The notes beneath the pieces are model-generated. The model had not been told where the DNA came from, made no database searches, and was given only the letters and a program-made list of their open reading frames with translations. A DNA stretch of 64,000 nt from Undaria pinnatifida (lineage: Eukaryota > Sar > Phaeophyceae > Laminariales > Alariaceae). Both the position numbers and the translations under genes were made by a program. Numbering within the stretch: position 1 is the first letter of the stretch; each line of letters begins with the position of its first letter. Positions 53,901-64,000 of the stretch are shown piece by piece. Where the stretch lies: the NCBI GenBank assembly GCA_012845835.1, contig JABAKD010000004.1, positions 11,137,522 through 11,201,521 on the forward strand, read 5' to 3'.

Positions 53901-54325
53901 GTTACCGTATTATGGTCCGTAGGATAATTCCGTTTGGATTGGCGGATAACTAGCGCACTCGGGTTAATCAAAGTTCTGGATGTGATGATTGTTCGAGTCG
54001 CGCGAGCAACGGCAGTAGATTTTCCGAGTCGAAACCTGTTCGGTGTTCTCAGTCTCAGACTCGTGGCACAATTTGGAACCAGTTGTGCGCTAACGGTTTC
54101 GTGATTAGATTCACAGCTCCTATAGCTGTCATTGTACAAGTGTTAGTTTTTTATTTGGCTGGAATACACGGGATACGGAAATGCGAGTTTTATGAATTGC
54201 GTGAGCAAGTCTGCATAACACCTCAGTGCGAAATGACATGCGTCGTATCTCTGGTGTGTAACTTGGTTTCAAGTGGAACATGCTACTGAATGAAATTTCG
54301 ACATGTCACTTCCATTGGAGGGGAG

Positions 54326-54866
54326 TGTTGAGGATAGGGGTTGTAGACTGCCACCTATCGAGGCAATGCTAAGTAGCATTGATTGATTCATTGCTGTACT
54401 CGTAGTCGTAGAACAATTGGAAATTAACATACGAGCGTTACAGCTGAACAGAAACTTGCTTGGAAGAAATGTTCTGGAAAAGCGGCGGGATTACCACCTG
54501 TTCGACTACTAAACACTTGCTGTATAGTTCGAAAAGATCATATCGTACCAGGTCGTCGAGTTCTTGGAGTCAAAGGCTTCTGGAAGGAGTGGTGCTCTGG
54601 ACGCTGAGACGGATGATGCGGGTGGCCCCAGCGCATTCACTCCTCTCTCTTCTCCCATGCTTTTATTACTCCTCGTTAGTTTTTAGTGTCCCCGGAACAA
54701 TCGACACAGCAGTCCATTGTTCACAAGTGTTTCTTTTCTGGGCCGAAAGCACCCGTTAAAACATCAATATATTAATTTTCTGCCTCGTGCATCTTGCACG
54801 CTCCTTCGGCTAGTTTAATTGCTGCCAGCGCCAGCCTTCGCGACCACGCCAGGTAGTATCGTCACA
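54326..54866 (+). repeat. Copia 3' LTR
   Basis: 541 bases, starting TGTTGAGGATAGGGGTTGTA and ending GTATCGTCACA. It differs from the 5' LTR by scattered substitutions and short indels, indicating an old insertion. Confidence 0.92.
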
Positions 54867-54899
54867 TACACCAACAAATAAAGTGTACTTTGGGGCCTC

Positions 54900-56590
54900 A
54901 GTGTTCGTCGGTTCAGAGACATTCTCGCACGAGTGACTATCTGTTGCCTATCGACCAAGGCTGTATATATATACAGTATTGGGAGCACCCCCGTTGCCAC
55001 CACCGCTTTTTCACCACTTGTACGAATGGCTCTGTACGCCGAGAACGAAAACACCTCTGTTGTAGGCGATTGCTTTGGCGCGTCTTAGCATACCGTTTCA
55101 CCGCAGTTTCACATTGCACAACTAAAATAGCACGGGAGCTTACAATCGCAAAGGAACAGGGGGGGTCACTCGCGAAAGTGACCCCGAGCCCCGGTAACAT
55201 CAGGCCCCCAAAGTGCCCCCCCTACACCATAGCCTGGGTCTGTTGCGCTGTGCACCACCAAACTAGATGTCCAAGCCCGGTTTTCGGAGAAGGTGGCGAA
55301 TCGCTCGCGCGCGAATCGTCTATACTCGGCAGAGGAAACGAGGGTATCCCCCCGTACCACAACCTTGGTATCTTCCTCCAGGTTGGTTATTTCCGTGAAG
55401 AATAGAGTTTTTCCCCCTAAATTGAAAAGCCTCATAAACATTGGGAAAACCCCTTTATCGTAGCACGCGCCTGATGCTTCGGGTGGCCACGCTAGAGAAA
55501 GACACAGGAGGTGGGCTACGACATGGGGCTTCGACATGTTCCGGGTGACCATAAGAGAAGAGACTGGGCGCCCGAGTCGGAGATTGAGAGGTGTTGTTTG
55601 GCCCACCGTGGTCTGTCCACCGAGTTCAGTGTACGAGCAGAGGATATCTTGTGTCGAAAAAACAAACCCGAGGAGGCTCTGCATTTGGACCTCACGTGCA
55701 GGAGAAAACCTGGTGGATCTCGACGCCAAGTGGTAGAAGCGCCTGACGCCGTAGGCCCTAGGGGTTGCCAATGCGCCCGAGGAAGGTGACTCGTTGCCTC
55801 TGCTTCCGAACCAAAGCAACGGTATAGAGGTGCCCCCATTTTTTTCTGAGTCGCCGAATTTCATGAGTCCTATCCCCCCCCCAAGCTCAGTCTATGGTAC
55901 CCAAGGGTTATGATGTTGTTTCGGGCCTTTTGTCGCAGTGGCTCAGGTTCACTCGCGCGAGTACCCCATCTGTGCTTGCGGTTTTGAGTTTTCTTGGTGT
56001 ATTAAATTGACGACATCAATCGGCAATGGAATGACTAGCTAAGCTGCGCCAAGAAAAACGCCTCGTAGGGTATCTTTGTCTGTGAGGGTACCGAGTCACT
56101 CGCACGAGTAGTCCAAGCCCGGGAGAGAAGATGGAGGCAACCCCCCTCGGCAGCCTTGGTTCCCCTAGAAACTGATTTGGAGAAAAACGAAAAGTGCTAC
56201 CAAGGCAACGGTAGGGGGGTCACGCATGGAGGCGTTTGTTGTAGGGGCTCGGGGTCATTCGCGCGAGTGACCCCCCTCTTCCCTTGTGGTATAACGCCTT
56301 CGTACTGTTGTGATTTTGCGATATGAATCCGAAATAGAGAATGGTAAGCTATGGCGCGCGCCAAAAACAATCACCTACAGTCTGTTCATCAGTGAGGCAG
56401 GAGTCACTCGTGCGGGGGTATGATACTACAATACCGTAGCCTTGTTCTGAACAATCCCGTGCGATCTAGCTATAAACAAAACAAAATACGGAAAAATAAC
56501 GAAATTCCGACGATTTCGGCGTAAGGAGCAACGTCACTTAGAAAACGAAAATGACCAAAAGTGCTACCTCTATCGTAACACGCGTCTGCG
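54900..56590. repeat. R6/R5 composite repeat block
   Basis: R6 palindromic blocks (CACTCGCGCGAGTGACCCC type) occur near 55,165, 55,950, 56,097 and 56,262. R5 ends occur near 55,452 (ATCGTAGCACGCG), 55,822 (GGTATAGAGGTGCC) and 56,568 (CTCTATCGTAACACGCG). Long frames on both strands (up to 232 codons) have no recognisable motifs. Confidence 0.6.
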
Positions 56591-57630
56591 GCAGGGGTGG
56601 CGGCTCCGCCGGGCGGATCGGGGCGCGTGCCTCGAGAGCTTCGTGACAACAAGGGATAAGCTTGAGCAGGGAAGCGCTGGTCTGGGCGCTGCAGAGAACA
56701 AACGGGAAATGAGAGGGGTAGCGATAGTACGCCAGGAGGACAATCCGGACACACCAGAACGGGGCCTGTCGCCGCCCGAGTAGCGCCAGAGGGGTGGCAT
56801 CGTTTACATCTGGCAGCAGCTAGTGGTAGGGGCAGAAAATAGGGTGCATATCGCGCGGGTGGCGGACACTAGCATGCGTGTGGCGGATAAACGAAACCCG
56901 GACGGACGCGAAAAGGTGGCCGAGGGGGCGGGAGAAGGAAGAGCGGAGGGGAAAAGGCACTAAGGGAGACAAGCTGTAATGAACGGCGGCGGGCCTACGC
57001 CGCTAAACAGGAAGTCACCCGCTGGAATATATCTAACAGCGGCGGAGGGGGGATCTCGGGCACCGAATGCTACTCCGTGCCTTCCTAGGCGACACTCATA
57101 GAGACTGGGCGTGCGGGGCCTTCCGCGCGACGGAGCACCTATTTGGCACCCGGTGGTACGTTGTTTCGTGGACAAGGGCCCACCAGGTTTTCTGCGCTCG
57201 TTGTGCCGTTGAGACTCTCGCCAGAGGCTCGACATCGGCCCCATTCTAATGCCCAGCAATTAGGCGTGGAGCTCAGCGCCGGAGACGGTATGCAAATGAG
57301 GTAGCTGCTTAAGCCGGCTTGGGTCGTGTTACAGTTGGGACCAGAGCAGCCTTAGTATAGGGTTGGTCATCACTCAATGCCGTCTGTATGAATGGCCAGA
57401 AGCAACCGTTTTTCACCCCAAGAAGGCGCGCCCGTGGCTGGCAAGCGCACACGCGCGCCTGAGTTTTTTAAACCCTAGGCATCATCAACCGCGCCTTAAT
57501 GGAGAATATCGACCGAACTGGGATTTAACGACACCGGACTCGATTTTGCGGGTGGTTAGGCTTTAACAGATAATTCCGCTCTTGCGTCATTCACAAGCCA
57601 GCCGGGGTAAAAGGCAAACAGAGGTTCGAG
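56591..57630. other. GC-rich region without recognised genes
   Basis: Frames up to about 100 codons on both strands without family resemblance. No repeat from elsewhere in the window was recognised here. Confidence 0.35.
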
Positions 57631-57633
57631 TTC

Positions 57634-58023
57634 ATGGAGAGCGGCGGTATAGCACTCTTGATCCCGTCGCCGATGGTGTGCATGGGGCGAGAGGACTCGA
57701 AGAAACGGAAAGCCACCGGAGAGGAATTGTTTGAGGAAAAAATCGAACACGCGTCGTCGGCGTGTCACCACTCGCGAAGGGTGAACGTAGCAGCACGCAC
57801 AGTTTTGGCAGATCTACGCGCGGCATGAGACGAAGAGACGTGGACCACGCTGGTGATCGAATTCCCGCCCGATGACCACACCGCTGTTTCCGCAACCACG
57901 ACGGCGGCAATGCTAGCGAGCACTACCGAGGTGGAGGAAAAAATCGTTCTACGATGGAGGAAGAATCGGTCGTCTGAAATGGCCCCTGAAGTACGGCGCG
58001 CCTTAGCCCATAATCGACGGTAA
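57634..58023 (+). pseudogene. Unassigned ORF with one in-frame stop
   Basis: One frame runs 130 codons with a single TGA at 57,826. Both halves look coding: KKRKATGEELFEEKIEH before the stop, EEKIVLRWRKNRSSEM and EVRRALAHNRR after it. I do not recognise the family. The surroundings suggest a retroelement protein, but a host gene relic is possible. Confidence 0.35.
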
Positions 58024-58208
58024 TAGACCATTTTTTTTTTCATGATTTTCTTTGTGTACCTAGGCCATGGGATGATTCATCCGGTAGGTAGCAGTTTTTT
58101 ATTTTACTTCGAATCAGTTTCTGGATTAAGACATGTCTTAAGCTCCCAAATTGAGCGGTGCTGTTAGAAAAAAATCGTGTGGTGCACCTCTATCGTAGCA
58201 CGCGTCGC
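58020..58208. mobile_element. MITE R5, truncated copy e
   Basis: Right end GTGCACCTCTATCGTAGCAC, and the family blocks CCTAGGCCATGGGATGATTC and ACATGTCTTAAGCTCCCAAA in reverse orientation. The left end is not clear. Confidence 0.7.
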
Positions 58209-58222
58209 AGAAGTGCTCCCCG

Positions 58223-58765
58223 GTGGCGCCCAGACGATGGGCTCACCTCCCAGGTGTGCGCTTCGACATCACCAGTTCCAGCAGCGCCAGATCGGGCTCC
58301 GGAAACGACGGCAAACGATTCGCGAGCCTGAAGTCCACCATCCACACCGAAATCGGGCGGGAGGAGGCTGGCTGGAGTATGTTAGCCTTCTGGAAGAAAA
58401 ATCGCTTTCGAGCCGGACGCGGTCCCGCCGGAGTAGTGGAAGCTCTTCTTGCAGCTGAGCCTCATCCCGTGGGGGGAAAAGTCCACACCGAAATCGGGCG
58501 GGAGGAGGCTGGCTGGAGTATGTTAGCCTTCTGGAAGAAAAAACGCTTACGAGCCGGACGCAGTCCCGCCGGAGTACTGGAAGCTCTTCTTGCAGCTGAG
58601 CCTCATCCCGTGGGGGGAAAAACCTCGAGTGGTTTGCTCTGGCATGGCGTGCAGGAGGCCCGTCACCGTAGGAGTTATGCGACATCGGCGTTCGTTGGGG
58701 GTCCTGGTACCTGGAAAAATATACCGAGTCGTTCTACGGTATCCACCATACATAGATTTTCTTGA
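58223..58765 (+). CDS. Unassigned ORF with a 141-base in-frame tandem duplication
   Basis: A frame of 180 codons. The segment from HTEIGREEAGWSMLAFWKK to AAEPHPVGGK (47 residues) occurs twice in tandem, at about 58,342 and 58,483, with only a few substitutions. The duplicated unit being a multiple of three keeps the frame. No known domain recognised. It may be part of a mobile element, since R5 lies directly upstream and R7 overlaps its end. Confidence 0.35.
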   Translation: MAPRRWAHLPGVRFDITSSSSARSGSGNDGKRFASLKSTIHTEIGREEAGWSMLAFWKKNRFRAGRGPAGVVEALLAAEPHPVGGKVHTEIGREEAGWSMLAFWKKKRLRAGRSPAGVLEALLAAEPHPVGGKTSSGLLWHGVQEARHRRSYATSAFVGGPGTWKNIPSRSTVSTIHRFS

Positions 58766-58965
58766 ACGAAATCGCCGGTTTTGAGACCAGCTCCCGGCGT
58801 TGTATCTCTTCGAATACGGTCCTCCTTGCCACCCCGACGTCATTGTTCGATAGTCCCTTGGGAACAAAAAAAAACATGTGAAGATGTGTTCTCCTTTTGA
58901 TCCTTCCTCGAGCAGCCATGAAACATTCGGCAAAGGAAATCGCTGTTTTTTGGGGGGTGTGCCCA
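58720..58965. repeat. R7 repeat, copy 2
   Basis: Matches 42,515-42,775 through GAACGAAATCGCCGGTTTTG, ACCAGCTCCCGGC and CCCCGACGTCATTGTTCG. It is followed directly by inverted R1, with a G tract at the junction. Confidence 0.85.
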
Positions 58966-59310
58966 GTTAATGCAAGGCCGTAGTCGTATGACCATACACC
59001 CTCGCATCCCTGTTATCCCGGGACGGAGCATGTCGGGTTTTCACCAAGTTGCAGCCAGGCAGACATTGCCTGCACCAAGCGCGAAGCATCGTGAGGTGTT
59101 TGGCGAGTCGCATGAAAGGGTGAACTGCGTCCTCCCAAGAACCGCTCGTACGACGGACTTCGGCACCTTGTGCCTACTTTCTAGATTATGGACGATAGCG
59201 CGCCAATGAGTTACTTCGTTTTCTGGTGTGGCCACTCTAGAGACAGCAATGGGTATTACTATGTAACTGCCTCGTGGGCGCCTTACCATATTCACACTAC
59301 GTGATGCGAT
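58966..59310 (-). repeat. Dispersed repeat R1, inverted copy
   Basis: The inverted counterpart of 60,960-61,330. It includes CCCGGGACGGAGCATGTCGG (reverse of the GTCCCGGCAT block) and CTAGAGACAGCAATGGGTAT. Confidence 0.85.
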
Positions 59311-59357
59311 CACATCACTCCCCCTTTGCTGTTTCTTTTGGGGGGGCTATCGTAGAA

Positions 59358-60034
59358 TCAGTCAGCCATGTGATAGTGCTAGACGAGACGGTCGAGTGGC
59401 CCGTTATCATGGACTACCCGAATGCTGTCAACACGGTCGAAAGGACGACAGTGCTTGAGGAGGCGGCCAACTGCGCACCAGTGATCACACCGTTAGTGTC
59501 CAAGTGGTATTGCACGAGACCAACGGACCCTCTGTTTCGGTCGGACTCTGGAGTGACCAGGGCAATAGATTTCGCCAGCAAGGTCCAGCAGGGAGGGGCT
59601 ATGAGGCCGGCAACGCTTTGCCTGGCGTTGCTTGCGATCGAGGATGAAAACATTCAGGGAGGATTTCAAGCAAGAAGGAGTGCCACCCATCGATGCACGC
59701 AAAAGGCTTGCACTCCTTTTTGCTTGAAATCCTCCCTGAATGTTTTCATCCTCGATCGCAAGCAACGCCAGGCAAAGCGTTGCCGGCTTCATAGCCCCTC
59801 CCTGCTGGACCTTGCTGGCGAAATCTATCGCCCTGGTCACTCTAGAGTCCGACCGAAACAGAGCGTCCGTTGGTCTTGTGCAATACCACTTGGACACTAA
59901 CGATGTGATCGCTGGTGCGCAGTTGGCCGCCTCCTCAAGTACTGGCGTCCTTTCGACCGTGTCGACAGCATTCGAGTAGTCCATGATAACGGGCCACTCG
60001 ACCGTCTCGTCTAGCACTATCACATGGCCGACTG
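59358..60034. repeat. Long near-perfect inverted repeat built from an RT fragment
   Basis: Arms 59,358-59,683 and 59,710-60,034 are inverted copies with about a dozen mismatches that I could count, separated by 26 bases. Each arm, read towards the centre, encodes an RT-like segment: VEWPVIMDY(P/S)NAV then TVERT, then KVQQGGAM(R/K)PATLCLALL (family: SSGVQQGD-M-P). Both arms stay open. A transcript through both would form a hairpin of about 325 pairs. Confidence 0.9.
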
Positions 60035-60062
60035 AAGGAGTGCAAGCCTTTTTCGTGCATGG

Positions 60063-60422
60063 ATGGGTGGCACTTCCGTCGGCCTCATGCAGATCACGGC
60101 CAACAACACGATTGGAGCAATCCTCCCGCGCGAGCTAGACGAGATCGGCGTTGCGAGACCTCCGCCGGCCTTTTACAGATCACGGCCAACACGATATAAG
60201 AATTCCTTGCGCGCGAGCTCTACGACATCGGCGTCGCGACCTCTATCCCCGCCGAAACCCGCGGTATTGCCATGCGAAACCGTAGTACTACCATCGAAAG
60301 GGGCATCTTCCGAAGAAGTGCCGACGTCCGCGTTGCCGAAGAAGGAGGGACGGAGGTGGCTCGCGACGCGTGCTACGATATTTGTGTTTTTTTTTTGCGC
60401 CGAGAAGTCCCCGGCCAATTGA
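60063..60422 (+). pseudogene. RT fragment downstream of the inverted repeat, partly duplicated
   Basis: MQITANNTIGAILPRELDEIG resembles the RT region after the YxDD box. A second, shifted copy of about 80 bases follows (CAGATCACGGCCAACA in both). The frame ends with VVLPSKGASSEEVP, matching VVLLPKGQSPT at 28.43 kb. It belongs to the same RT family. Confidence 0.6.
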
Positions 60423-60654
60423 GCTCCTCATGTGAGGAACTACGGGTTAGTCATTGATCAAGTAGTTCCACGAGTGCGTAGTGTTTAAGGATATTGTTTT
60501 AGGACATTGTTTTAGGATATTGTTTTCGGACTAAGGCATAGAAACTTGGTCGGGTTGTGCAAACGAATGCCTTCGAAGTCATTTTCGGGTGAGATATTGA
60601 GTTCCTCATGTGAGGACCTCAGGGACTTCTTCGAATACCATGCACCACCCCCGG

Positions 60655-60805
60655 CGCGGGATAGCTATAGAGGTGCACCATTTTTGGCTGGAACATTTAG
60701 AAAATGACGGCGGCTTTTTAACACAAAAATTGTCGGAATTTCGTCTGTTGTTCTCGCGGCAATTTTCATTGAACACCTAAGTCATGGGGTCGTTCACCGG
60801 GTATA
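60655..60805. repeat. MITE R5, partial copy f
   Basis: The left end GCTATAGAGGTGCACCATTT and the interior ACACAAAAATTGTCGGAATT match the family in reverse. The copy stops before a poly(C) tract at 60,820. Confidence 0.5.
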
Positions 60806-60904
60806 AATAGGTAGCCACCCCCCCCCCCCCCCCCCTCCCCGCCCCCAAATAAGCTTTTGTCTCCGACACAAGGCAATTGAGATCCTCAATTAAGGGTTTT
60901 TTTC

Positions 60905-61356
60905 TTGTTTTCGGCGGTCACCATGATGGTTGTGGAATTAGATCATGTTGTGCGGGGTGAAGAACCCTAACTCCGCACAAGGGGAATTGTCGCATCATGT
61001 AATGTGAGTATGGTAAGGCGCCCACAAGGCAGTTACATAGTAATACCCATTGCTGTCTCTAGAGTGGCCACACCAGAAAACGAAGTAACTCATTGGGGCG
61101 CTGTCATCCATAATCCAGAAAGTAGGCACAAGGTGCCGAAGTCCGTCTTACGAGTGTTTCTTGGGAAGAATGCAGTTCACTCCTCATGCCACTCGCCGAA
61201 CACCTCACGGCGCTTCTCGCGTGGTGCAAGCAATGTCTGCTTGGTTGGTGGAAGCCCGACGTGCTCCGTCCCGGCATAGTAGGGATGCGAGGGTCTATGG
61301 TCATACGAATACGGCCATGCACAAACTGAGTACACCCGCCCCCCCCCCCCCCCCCC
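60905..61356 (+). repeat. Dispersed repeat R1, long copy 2
   Basis: Matches 25,970-26,440 over its length. It ends TGAGTACACCCG followed by poly(C) of about 19 and a poly(A) run. Confidence 0.85.
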
Positions 61357-61431
61357 AAAAAAAAAAAAGGAAGCTTTTGCCTCCGACGCAAGGCAATTGA
61401 TCTTCTCAAGAAAGGAGTATCAGAAAACAAC

Positions 61432-61940
61432 ATGGTGACGTCACATCTACCATATCATGCGCCGCTCGTGTCCCGATCGACGCGGAGAATTACGTCCACA
61501 CCTTCCGAGAGCATAGACACGATAGCGCGCAAACGGAGGGTATGGTTTTGCGGGATTCGTAGCACGTATGGGGGAGGAGCGTCTGCCACAGAGGGTGACG
61601 TGTGGGGAGCTTTTGTTGGGGGTAAGGGCTACTCGGCGGGGCAAGAGAAGGACTGGATGGTGCACGTGAAGGAGGACATGTTGGTGTTCGGCCTGTTGAA
61701 GTTCGAAGGGTGGCGAAAGGCTGCACATAAGGCCGGCAGATGGTTTCGACGGGTAGAGGAGAGGGCAGAGTCATAGTTCATGCGGAAATGGAATGACGTG
61801 GAGATATGGAAAGCTGCAGAGCGACATGCAAAATCCGCGGCAGCGCCGCCCACCGTCGGCATCTCTAAGCGGTCGGGGAAGGGGGGGGTTGGGGGGGAGG
61901 GGGGGAGGGAGGAGCGGGGAAAGGGGGGCATCCTGCCCAA
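61432..61940 (+). pseudogene. Retroelement ORF tail remnant (tentative)
   Basis: One frame of about 170 codons with a single TAG at 61,774. It includes KDWMVHVKEDMLVFGL, AHKAGRWFRRVEERAE and FMRKWNDVEIWKAAERHAK. From memory this resembles the C-terminal end of LINE-type ORFs in stramenopiles. It decays into a poly(G) tract. Confidence 0.35.
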
Positions 61941-62579
61941 GTTACTGAAGTCTGGGTCTGGCCATCATCGTCTTGAAGTTTGTGGGCCTTCCAATGGCCG
62001 TCACAAGTTAGCGTAAGGCCGCCATGACTTCTTCGCCTTGAAGCTTTCTCTCTTAAGTGCCATGGATGCACTTGATAGCCTCTATGAGCCCAATCAATGC
62101 CGTTTAGTCAGTTCCTACAGGGTATGCTAATACGGTGCTTATTCCTTTCCGTTTCTTGCTTGCTTCTTTCTTCTTTTCTCTTCGATTCCTTTCTTTATGT
62201 ATGTTCCTTCTTCGATTTCATTCTCCTTTTTTTTATATTTCCTTGTTTTTTTCCAATTGACTTGAGTCTGATGTGCATATGCATAGTGATAGGTACTACG
62301 TGTAATATAGACGTGGTAGTATTTTTTGGGTGGCAAGCGGTGTACTGTAGTCGGTTTTTCAGGCTCGAGTGGTGAGACGTATGTACCAGTATGGGCCTGG
62401 CTCATCGTAGGCTGACTCCCGATTTCACTTTTTGTATTTTTTTGGCGGATGCATGAATTGCGTCAGCTATGAAATATGCGTGTATCACTTTAGGTTTGTT
62501 TGTTTTCTTTCCCTGGGGTATTCTTCCACCCCAGAGTACTGGAGCCTGTCCTATGACCACGGAATCGGTTATGCGAGTT

Positions 62580-62711
62580 GATGTTACAACCACACCAACA
62601 CCAACACCAACACCAACACCACCACCAGCAACAACAAGAACAACAACACCAACACCAACACCAACACCACCACCACCACCAGCAACGGCAACAGTAACAA
62701 CCACATCAACT

Positions 62712-62764
<53 letters not shown>

Positions 62765-62768
62765 GAGA
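62580..62768 (+). repeat. (ACC/AAC)n microsatellite
   Basis: About 185 bases of CCAACA, ACC and AAC repeats. The long Thr/Pro frame is an artefact. Confidence 0.95.
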
Positions 62769-64000
62769 TGCGTGCTGCGATAGAGCTATGCTAGCGTTTT
62801 TCTGGCTAGCTTTTTTCCCGAGCGACGGGACTCCTTATCCCCTAAAGCTTCCGAACGTCATCTACGTTTTTTTGCAATACCAGGTATGCCTCTATGTAGA
62901 CCGATACCATGGTGGGTTTGTTCATCTTCTTGCACTTCCAGTTCACTCAAAATACGCTTCATGGGTGAGGCATACTCTTAATATACTACAACTAGTATAG
63001 AGCTCTTCAATAGGTTACGAGCCCCAGAAAAAAAACAAATGGTTGCTGCACCTCTCTACGGTAGCGTGTCTCTGGAGCAATGTGGCTCCTGAAGGATGGA
63101 GGCGCATATATTATGGCCTGCCTTAGGGTCGTTCTCAACGACGCCTACAACATTTCGGTTTTTGATGAAATTTCGGTATTTTGCCGAAATCAACGAGGGT
63201 TGAATCGTAACGAGTACGAGCCTCAGGTGCCTCGCGAAACAATTGTCCACCCGGCATAGAACCGTCACTCCAGCAGCAACGCTCGCTGAAAATACCCGTG
63301 TGATTGTCCCACTGGAGCCGGTCTTACTCCTAGGCGGGTGTCATTGCCTTGGGGAGTGAAATCCGTCACCAACTCGTCGCGCTACAAACCCCAACGTGAC
63401 AAAAGCCTCAGTTACTGCCCTCAGCAAGCTCGTTCGGTCGGCCTCACCGGTCACCTTGTCAACTCGACGGCGAGAGCTCGGAAGCTCACCGTGCCTTCTG
63501 CGATTACTCATGACCTGTCAATGACATTGGGAACGACCCTGCTCAGTCTTGTGCCCCCCCGGTTGGTGGCGCAGCTCGACCGGTGCGGCAGCCTGATCTC
63601 CTACACCCCTGTAAAACTGTACCTGAATTTCAGTTTTTTCCTACAGAAATCTCTTACGCTGCCGCTGATCATTAAATGTAAGTATTGGGTTGGATGAGGC
63701 CTCCTGCCCCAAGGCAGGTGGTCCTCGCCCGGGATGAACTCCGCGCTGAGTGCGCCCTCAGTGCGGTGCCCGTCCCTGGGATTGAGCTGATCGTGCAGAA
63801 AAAGGCTACTAAGCTTGTACGGCGGGTGGGAAGGTCTGACTTTTTCCAGTGCCCATTTCGCTGTTCTCGCAGGGAGGCTAGGCTTGAACGGAGTGACCGG
63901 CGATCGCGTTCATTCTTCTAGTGATTCACACCAAAAGCTGGAACCCATTTTTGTCCCATATATGGATTCGTCTCATTCATTGGGTAGCGATTTACATACA
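62769..64000. other. Right end of window, no gene assigned
   Basis: An R5-like end (CTGCACCTCTCTACGGTAGC) is at 63,043. Frames of 119 codons (63,338-63,697) and 78 codons (63,685-63,921) on the + strand have no motifs I recognise. They may belong to a decayed element that continues beyond the window. Confidence 0.35.

Larger units (their letters stand above)
47913..54866 (+). mobile_element. Degenerate Ty1/Copia LTR retrotransposon
   Basis: Two LTRs begin TGT(C/T)GAGGATAGGG and end GTATCGTCACA. The 3' LTR is 541 bases (54,326-54,866). The 5' LTR is 47,913-47,986 plus 49,105-49,602, split by an insertion. A purine tract (TTGGAGGGGAG) precedes the 3' LTR. Internal order is gag, protease, integrase, RT, the Copia order. 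The coding region has many frameshifts and stops and ends inside RT. I found no matching five-base flank. Confidence 0.92.

Noticed and set aside
55166..55864. Minus-strand frame of 232 codons
   Set aside because: It overlaps R6 and R5 repeat ends, has no motif, and comparable frames run on the other strand.

Overview
This is eukaryotic nuclear DNA. It is intron-rich, repeat-dense and full of homopolymer C/G tracts. The one well-supported host gene has 17 exons with GT-AG introns of roughly 90 bases to 4 kb. Together with the repeat load and the retroelement types, this suggests a brown alga or a related stramenopile. That is an inference; the sequence carries no definitive taxonomic marker.

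Left third (about 4.1-22.9 kb, minus strand): a glutamine:fructose-6-phosphate aminotransferase (GFAT). I could join all 17 exons in one continuous frame. The first exon encodes a mitochondrial-type presequence followed by a hydrophobic segment, placed directly in front of the Ntn glutaminase domain, which puts the catalytic Cys inside the protein. Several introns contain degenerate 'echoes' of the neighbouring exon boundary, splice site included. The most striking is an array of six copies of the end of exon 3.

Middle (about 23-47.5 kb): no convincing host gene. It holds a decayed reverse-transcriptase element (27.4-29.7 kb, minus), microsatellites and minisatellites, terminal-inverted-repeat (TIR) elements (36.0-38.5 kb; a foldback element at 45.5-47.3 kb), several copies of a roughly 250-base MITE with ends like CTACGATAGAGGTGCAC, and a dispersed family ending in a poly(C) tract.

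Right third (47.9-64 kb): a degenerate Ty1/Copia LTR retrotransposon (47,913-54,866). Its 5' LTR is split by a 1.1 kb TIR element, and its polymerase stops before the YxDD and RNase H regions. Beyond it lie further repeat copies, a 26-base-spaced inverted repeat with arms of about 325 bases made from a reverse-transcriptase fragment (59,358-60,034), an ORF with a 141-base in-frame tandem duplication, and retroelement ORF relics.

Only GFAT has a clear cellular role: the first committed step to UDP-GlcNAc. The rest is mostly mobile-element sediment. The points most worth following are the apparent mitochondrial GFAT architecture, the intronic exon echoes and the hairpin-forming RT inverted repeat.
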